From Mycolicibacterium moriokaense (GTDB lineage: Bacteria; Actinomycetota; Actinomycetes; Mycobacteriales; Mycobacteriaceae): a DNA stretch of 64,000 bases. The translations under genes and the position numbers were made by a program. The stretch is taken from contig NZ_QQBJ01000006.1 in assembly GCF_003347205.1 (NCBI RefSeq), positions 124,001-188,000 on the forward strand, read 5' to 3'. The notes below the pieces were generated by a model. The model saw nothing but the letters and a program-made list of their open reading frames with translations. It was not told the DNA's origin and made no database searches. Shown one piece after another: positions 59,181-64,000 of the stretch (position 1 is its first letter; each line of letters opens with the position of its first letter).

Positions 59181-59280
59181 GCTCGCGGCAATGCGAGAAG
59201 ACGGTTCTGCTAAGCGGAGAGTATAAATTGCAAAAAAGTATCGTCCCATTGACACCCGTGCGACGCTGGTGACAGAGTTG

Positions 59281-59309
59281 ATGAGACAGTTGCCATTCAT
59301 CTGTCTTAT
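59281..59309. promoter_or_regulatory. Inverted repeat ATGAGACAG-N11-CTGTCTTAT upstream of P450
   Basis: Nine-base arms with one mismatch, 31 bases before the P450 GTG. It matches the repeat at 18493-18519 in arm sequence, and both spacers contain TTGCC. A degenerate GAGAAG-ACG-GTTCTG also occurs at 59195-59209. Regulator unknown. Confidence 0.5.
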
Positions 59310-59340
59310 GCCGCCCCGGTCTTAAGCGAAAGGCGACACC

Positions 59341-60558
59341 GTGACCGCCAGTACCACCGAAGCTGCCACCAGCGACGTCTATTTCGACCCCTACGACATC
59401 GGCATCAACGCCGATCCGTACCCGACGTTTCGACGGCTACGGGAAGAAGCGCCCCTGTACTACAACGCACAGCATGACTTCTTCGCGGTGAGCCGCTTCG
59501 CCGACGTCAACAAGGCACTGGTGGATCACGAGACGTTCAGTTCGGCGCGCGGTGCGATCGTCGAGCTGATCAAGGCGAACATCGACATCCCGCCTGGCAC
59601 GGTCATTTTCGAGGATCCGCCGATTCACGACATCCACCGCAAGCTGCTGGCCCGGATGTTCACCCCGCGCAAAGTCAACGGGCTCGAGCCGAAGATCCGC
59701 GAATTCTGCGCCCAGGCGCTCGACCCGCTGGTCGGCGGCGGCACGTTCGACTTCGTCGCAGACCTCGGCGCCGTCATGCCGATGCAGGTGATCAGCGCGC
59801 TGCTGGGCATCCCCGAGGATGACCAGGAGATGATCCGCGACCACGCCAATGCGCAGCTGCGCACCGAGGCGGGCAAGCCCATGAAGCACGAAGAGGGCGG
59901 CGCCATGGTTCTCGGGGAACTGTTCGAGGCCTACATCGACTGGCGTGCCGAGCACCCGTCGGACGACATCATGACCGAGTTGCTCAATGCGGAGTTCGTC
60001 GACGAGACGGGCACCACGCGCAATCTGTCCCGCCAGGAATTGCTCACCTACCTCAACGTGGTCGCGGGCGCGGGCAACGAGACCACGACGCGGCTGATCG
60101 GCTGGGCGGGAAAGGTATTGGCCGAACACCCCGACCAACGCCGCGAGCTGGCACAGAACCCGACGCTGATTCCCCAGGCGATCGAGGAGTTGCTGCGCTT
60201 CGAGCCGCCGGCACCGCACGTCTCCCGCTACGTCACCCGCGACGTCGAGATCCACGGCCAGACCGTGCCTCAGGGCAGCGTCATGATGATGCTCATCGGC
60301 GCAGCGGTGCGCGACCACCGCCAGTTCCCGCCCGACGGCGACGTGTTCGACATCCACCGTGAGGTCCGTCAGCATCTCGCGTTCAGCGTCGGCACGCACT
60401 ACTGCCTCGGCTCGGCGCTGGCCCGCCTGGAAGGACGCGTCGCACTCGAGGAGATCCTCAAGCGCTTCCCCGAGTGGGACGTCGACATGGCCAATGCGAC
60501 GCTGTCACCCACATCGACTGTTCGCGGCTGGGAGTCCATGCCGGCCGCCATCTTGTGA
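59341..60558 (+). CDS. Cytochrome P450
   Basis: A 405-residue P450: I-helix GAGNETTTR, ExxR in EELLR, haem loop FSVGTHYCLGSAL with Cys near residue 355 (the usual second Gly is Ser). It begins with GTG. No ferredoxin gene is adjacent, so it must borrow a partner. It is followed 35 bases later by a mycofactocin-type SDR, which may oxidise the alcohol made by this P450. Its promoter shares an inverted repeat with the P450 at 18612. Confidence 0.94.
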   Translation: MTASTTEAATSDVYFDPYDIGINADPYPTFRRLREEAPLYYNAQHDFFAVSRFADVNKALVDHETFSSARGAIVELIKANIDIPPGTVIFEDPPIHDIHRKLLARMFTPRKVNGLEPKIREFCAQALDPLVGGGTFDFVADLGAVMPMQVISALLGIPEDDQEMIRDHANAQLRTEAGKPMKHEEGGAMVLGELFEAYIDWRAEHPSDDIMTELLNAEFVDETGTTRNLSRQELLTYLNVVAGAGNETTTRLIGWAGKVLAEHPDQRRELAQNPTLIPQAIEELLRFEPPAPHVSRYVTRDVEIHGQTVPQGSVMMMLIGAAVRDHRQFPPDGDVFDIHREVRQHLAFSVGTHYCLGSALARLEGRVALEEILKRFPEWDVDMANATLSPTSTVRGWESMPAAIL

Positions 60559-60593
60559 AATCCTTTCCGCTAACCATGAATTGAGGAAGAAAT

Positions 60594-61430
60594 ATGACAG
60601 GACGCGTTGAAGGCAAGGTCGCTTTCATCACCGGCGCGGCCCGCGGCCAGGGGCGGGCGCACGCCGTCCGGCTGGCCGAGGAGGGCGCGGACATCATCGC
60701 GGTCGACATCTGCAAGCAGATCGACAGCGTCCGGATTCCGCTCGCCACGCCCGAGGATCTGGCCGAGACGGCCGATCTGGTCAAGGGGCACAACCGCCGC
60801 ATCTACACCGCCGAGGTCGACACTCGCGACTTCGACGCCATGAAGGCCGCGGTGGACGCGGGCGTCGAGCAACTGGGCCGGCTGGACATCATCGTCGCCA
60901 ACGCCGGCATCGGCAACGGCGGCGAAACCCTCGACAAGACCAGCGAGGGCGACTGGACTGACATGATCGACGTCAACCTCGGCGGTGTCTGGAAGTCGGT
61001 GAAAGCCGGTGTGCCGCATATCCTCGCGGGCGGTCGCGGCGGTTCGATCATCCTGACGAGCTCGGTCGGCGGGCTGAAGGCGTATCCGCACACCGGCCAC
61101 TACGTCGCCGCCAAGCACGGTGTGGTCGGCCTGATGCGGACGTTCGCCGTCGAGCTCGGCGCGCAGAACATCCGGGTCAACTCCGTGCACCCGACGAACG
61201 TCAACACCCCGCTGTTCATGAACGACGGCACGATGAAGCTGTTCCGCCCGGACCTGGAGAACCCGGGCCCCGAGGACATGAAGGTGGTCGGACAGCTGAT
61301 GCACACGCTGCCGATCGGCTGGGTGGAGCCCGAGGACATCGCCAACGCCGTGCTGTTCCTGGCCTCCGACGAGGCCCGCTACATCACCGGCGTGACACTG
61401 CCGGTCGACGGCGGTAGCTGCCTCAAGTAG
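60594..61430 (+). CDS. Mycofactocin-coupled-type SDR oxidoreductase
   Basis: A 278-residue SDR with the features of the mycofactocin-dependent group: GAARGQGRAHAVRLAEEGAD near the cofactor site, an insertion after the DIC segment (QIDSVRIPLATPEDLAET), Tyr170 and Lys174 in HYVAAKHGV, and ITGVTLPVDGG. Members carry a tightly bound NAD that is recycled through mycofactocin and oxidise alcohols such as carveol. ATG start after GAGGAAGAA. It probably works with the preceding P450. Confidence 0.9.
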   Translation: MTGRVEGKVAFITGAARGQGRAHAVRLAEEGADIIAVDICKQIDSVRIPLATPEDLAETADLVKGHNRRIYTAEVDTRDFDAMKAAVDAGVEQLGRLDIIVANAGIGNGGETLDKTSEGDWTDMIDVNLGGVWKSVKAGVPHILAGGRGGSIILTSSVGGLKAYPHTGHYVAAKHGVVGLMRTFAVELGAQNIRVNSVHPTNVNTPLFMNDGTMKLFRPDLENPGPEDMKVVGQLMHTLPIGWVEPEDIANAVLFLASDEARYITGVTLPVDGGSCLK

Positions 61431-61438
61431 CCACGCCC

Positions 61439-62527
61439 GTGACACTTGCGGAGCTGTCCATCCCACAGGGCTGGGACGCGATCACCCCGGAATGGATGAC
61501 CTCGGCGCTGTCGGGTCACCATCCCGGCGCCGTGGTGGACGCTGTGCGGGTCGCGCTGCGCGACGACGGCACCAACCGGCGGGCCCGCCTGGAGCTCAGC
61601 TACTCGGCAGGCGCGGGACCCGCCACGGTGTTCGCCAAGGCCGTCGACCCGGCGCACGCCGAGTTGGTCGCGCTCACCAGCGGGCTGTTCCACGAGCCGC
61701 GGCTGTTCGCGTCGGGAGTGCCTCTGCCGCTTGATCATCCGGCGGTCTATGTGGCGCTCATCGACGAGCCGGGCTCGGACTTCCTGATGATCATGGAAGA
61801 CGTTGTCAACCGTGGCGGCGATCCCCGCGACTCCACCCGGCCGATGACCGTCGAGCAGGTCGCCAGCGGGGTGCGCGGGCTGGCCCGGCTGCACAGCGCG
61901 TACTGGGGGGACCGGCTGACGGGCCACCCGGCGCTCGGCTGGGTCGAGCCGTTCGTCGCCTTCGAGGGAATGCAGTACGCCCCGTTGGACATCGCACGCG
62001 AACGGGCGGGCGACACCGTCTCCGCCGAGATCCTGTCGCTGACCGGCGAGCAACTGTTCATCGACATCTGGGCGCGGTATATCGGCACGCTGACGTCTCC
62101 CGGATCGCCGCAGACCCTGCTGCACGGCGACCCGCACATCGGCAACACCTATGTGCTGCCCGACGACTCCCCTCGAGACAAGGTGGGGTTCCTCGACTGG
62201 CAGATGGCGCGCCGCGGCAACTGGTCGCTCGACCTCGGCTACTTCCTGCAAGGCGCGCTGACCATCGAGGACCGCCGCCGCAGCGAGCGCGACCTGCTCG
62301 AGGAGTATCGCGGCGCCCTGACGCTGCCCGCCGCGGAGATGCCCAGCAGGCAGGACGTGCTACTGCGCTACCGCGCGTCGGTGGCCCACGGGTTGGCGAT
62401 CTGGATGGCCACGCTGTCCGGTGGCGACGCCTGGCAGAGCCCGGCGGTCTGTCTCGCGCTGGTGCAGCGGTATGCAGCGGCGTTCGAAGACCTCGACAGC
62501 CGTGCGGCGATCGACGCCATCCCCTGA
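61439..62527 (+). CDS. APH-family phosphotransferase
   Basis: A 362-residue kinase-fold protein of the phosphotransferase enzyme family: HGDPHIGNTYV carries the catalytic Asp, and GFLDWQMARRG the metal-binding Asp. It resembles the mycobacterial EcdK/ACAD10-type proteins and is a distant paralogue of the one at 39003. It starts with GTG eight bases after the SDR stop. A role in phosphorylating a hydroxyl made by the upstream oxidation is possible; there is no direct evidence. Confidence 0.85.
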   Translation: MTLAELSIPQGWDAITPEWMTSALSGHHPGAVVDAVRVALRDDGTNRRARLELSYSAGAGPATVFAKAVDPAHAELVALTSGLFHEPRLFASGVPLPLDHPAVYVALIDEPGSDFLMIMEDVVNRGGDPRDSTRPMTVEQVASGVRGLARLHSAYWGDRLTGHPALGWVEPFVAFEGMQYAPLDIARERAGDTVSAEILSLTGEQLFIDIWARYIGTLTSPGSPQTLLHGDPHIGNTYVLPDDSPRDKVGFLDWQMARRGNWSLDLGYFLQGALTIEDRRRSERDLLEEYRGALTLPAAEMPSRQDVLLRYRASVAHGLAIWMATLSGGDAWQSPAVCLALVQRYAAAFEDLDSRAAIDAIP

Positions 62528-62550
62528 GGTGGCGCGCTAGTGTTCGCGCC

Positions 62551-63387
62551 GTGGAGACATTCGAAGGACGCGGAGCGGTAATCACCGGCGGCGCCAGCGG
62601 CATCGGTTTCGCGAGCGCACAGGAGTTCACGCGCCGCGGTGCTCGGGTGGTGCTGGCCGACATCAATCAGTCCACGCTCGACGAGGCGGTCGGGCGTCTG
62701 CGCGCAGACGGCGCGGAAGCACACGGCGTTCTGTGCGATGTCACGAAACTCGAGGCCGTCGAACACCTCGCCGACGAGTCCTTCCGCCTGCTCGGCGAGG
62801 TGAACCTGGTGTTCAACAACGCGGGCATCGCGTACGCCGGGCCGGTCGCCGACGTCACACACGGCGACTGGCGTTGGGTGATCGACGTCGACTTGTGGGG
62901 CCCCATCCATGGGGTGGAGGCATTCCTGCCGCGGCTGGTCGAGCAGGGCGGCGACCGCCACATCGTGTTCACCGCGTCGTTCGCGGGCATGGTCGGCAAT
63001 GCCTTCCTCGGGCCCTACTCCGTCGCCAAGTTCGGTGTGGTGGCGCTGGCCGAGGGCCTGGCACGCGAGCTCAAGAGCGAGGGCATCGGCGTCTCGGTGC
63101 TGTGCCCGATGATCGTCGACACACCGTTGATGGCGAATTCCGAATTCACCAGAAGTGCCGACTACGGCGCCCGCAGCGAGCAGGCCGAGGCGATCGCGCA
63201 GGGGCTGGTCGCACCGACCGACGAGGACGTGCGACCCGACGACGTCGCGCGATTGACGGCCGACTCCGTGCTCGCCAACCGGCTCTACATCCTGCCGCAC
63301 CGCGCCTCGCGTGAATCGATCCGGAGGCGGTTCGAGCGCATCGACCGCACCTACGAGCAGCAGGCCGCCGAGGGCTGGACCCACTGA
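62551..63387 (+). CDS. SDR-family oxidoreductase
   Basis: A 278-residue SDR: TGGASGIG cofactor motif at 12-19, VFNNAGIAYAG, Tyr156 and Lys160 in PYSVAKFGV, and a C-terminal extension with RRRFERIDRTYEQQAAEG. It is of the type often found beside P450 and ACAD genes in mycobacteria, sometimes annotated as estradiol 17-beta-dehydrogenase-like. GTG start 23 bases after the kinase gene. Confidence 0.9.
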   Translation: METFEGRGAVITGGASGIGFASAQEFTRRGARVVLADINQSTLDEAVGRLRADGAEAHGVLCDVTKLEAVEHLADESFRLLGEVNLVFNNAGIAYAGPVADVTHGDWRWVIDVDLWGPIHGVEAFLPRLVEQGGDRHIVFTASFAGMVGNAFLGPYSVAKFGVVALAEGLARELKSEGIGVSVLCPMIVDTPLMANSEFTRSADYGARSEQAEAIAQGLVAPTDEDVRPDDVARLTADSVLANRLYILPHRASRESIRRRFERIDRTYEQQAAEGWTH

Positions 63388-63462
63388 CTCGGCCAAACCG
63401 GCCAGCCCCCGACCACCCGAGTGGTTGCATGTAACCGTTCGGCGGGTGAAAAGGGGTGGAGC

Positions 63463-64000
63463 GTGAAGCGACTCAACGGCATGGACGCCATGTTGCTGTA
63501 CAGCGAAACTCCCAACCTGCACACGCACACCCTGAAGGTCGCCGTCATCGACGCCACCCAGTTCGACGGCGAATTCACCTTCGAGGTCTTCCGCAGGACC
63601 ATCCAGCGTCGGCTGCACCTGCTGGACCCGCTGCGCTACCGCCTGATCGACATCCCGTGGAAACTGCACCATCCGATGTGGATGCAGAACTGCGAGGTCG
63701 ACCTCGACTATCACCTGCGCCGGGTGCGGGTGCCCAGTCCCGGCGGCCGCCGCGAACTCGACCAGGTGATCGGCGAGATCGCCAGCACCCCTCTGGACAG
63801 GGATCGTCCGCTGTGGGAGTTCCACTTCGCAGAAGGCATGGCCGACAACCGGTTCGCCCTGATCGGCAAGGTGCACCACACCCTGGCCGACGGCGTCGCC
63901 TCGGCGAACCTGCTGGCCCGGTTGATGGATCTCGCGGGCGCTGCGCAGGACGAACGCGACGACTACACCACCCGCTCCGCGCCTTCGCGCGCCGAACTGC
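63463..64000 (+). CDS. WS/DGAT-type O-acyltransferase (3' end outside window)
   Basis: The first 179 residues of a wax ester synthase/diacylglycerol acyltransferase. It has VKRLNGMDAMLLYSE at the N-terminus, PLDRDRPLWEFHF, and the catalytic HHxxxDG motif as His138-His139-Thr-Leu-Ala-Asp143-Gly. These enzymes make triacylglycerol or wax esters from acyl-CoA in mycobacteria. The GTG start follows GGGGTGGAGC. It would store acyl-CoA produced by the catabolic genes; the C-terminal half is not visible. Confidence 0.92.
   Translation, partial: MKRLNGMDAMLLYSETPNLHTHTLKVAVIDATQFDGEFTFEVFRRTIQRRLHLLDPLRYRLIDIPWKLHHPMWMQNCEVDLDYHLRRVRVPSPGGRRELDQVIGEIASTPLDRDRPLWEFHFAEGMADNRFALIGKVHHTLADGVASANLLARLMDLAGAAQDERDDYTTRSAPSRAEL

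Noticed and set aside
59195-59209. GAGAAG-ACG-GTTCTG as a seventh operator
   Set aside because: Spacing fits but the arms match the consensus poorly; kept only as a note in the P450 promoter entry.
1-64000. tRNA, rRNA, CRISPR, transposase or phage genes
   Set aside because: None was recognised on either strand; all gaps over 100 bases were read for structure.

Overview
The window reads as chromosomal DNA of a rapidly growing mycobacterium (Mycolicibacterium-type). The signs are high GC, GTG starts, many ATGA/GTGA stop-start overlaps, an N-terminally truncated DUF222-HNH gene family member, an ESX-style DUF4185 protein, a mycofactocin-type SDR, an F420-type LLM oxidoreductase and a WS/DGAT acyltransferase at the right edge. 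No rRNA, tRNA, CRISPR array, insertion sequence or phage gene was seen. No stretch over 300 bases lacks a gene; the longest gaps are 262, 244 and 234 bases.

Almost everything is catabolic: ten acyl-CoA dehydrogenases, four P450s, three full-length Rieske oxygenases plus a small Rieske protein, four small ferredoxins, seven SDRs, three amidohydrolase-2 proteins, two imidazolonepropionase-like amidohydrolases, two crotonases, two family III CoA-transferases, a thiolase, a DUF35-thiolase fusion and several regulators. No acyl-CoA ligase and no recognisable ring-cleavage dioxygenase is present, so CoA loading is probably by the two CoA-transferases or by genes elsewhere.

Layout. 1-8462 (minus): one long beta-oxidation operon ending in a TetR, a P450 and an SDR. 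8707-12269 (plus): two amidohydrolases, a Rieske protein and a hydrolase. 12779-18496 (plus): NuoF-like flavoprotein, ferredoxin, DUF35-thiolase fusion, hydrolase and two beta-hydroxyacid dehydrogenases. 18612-20021 (plus): P450 plus ferredoxin. 20284-29100 (minus): two Rieske modules with P450, TauD dioxygenase, SDR, 2Fe-2S ferredoxin, MarR and an amidohydrolase. 29196-32707: unrelated insert (broken HNH gene, DUF4185 protein, lipoprotein). 32713-41035: ACADs, epimerase, LLM enzyme, VOC protein, TetR, phosphotransferase, quinone oxidoreductase. 41152-49310 (minus): TetR operon, then ACAD, thiolase, CoA-transferase, SDR, ACAD and a third amidohydrolase-2. 49545-55339 (plus): third Rieske module with downstream ACAD pair. 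55456-63387: crotonase and ACAD, TetR, thioesterase, P450, SDRs and phosphotransferase. 63463-64000: partial WS/DGAT.

The most striking content is a module present three times: a Rieske oxygenase directly followed by an uncharacterised protein of about 110 residues, with two copies also carrying an amidohydrolase that has lost its HxH metal motif. Two sets of shared cis-elements tie distant operons together: GAGAAY-N3-ATTCTC (six good sites, one beside a TetR gene) and CAAGTACTTG-type sites (beside a MarR gene and at other promoters). Together they suggest a co-regulated, oxygenase-initiated, CoA-dependent degradation system for an unknown alicyclic, terpenoid-like or sterol-like substrate. 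The substrate is inference only.
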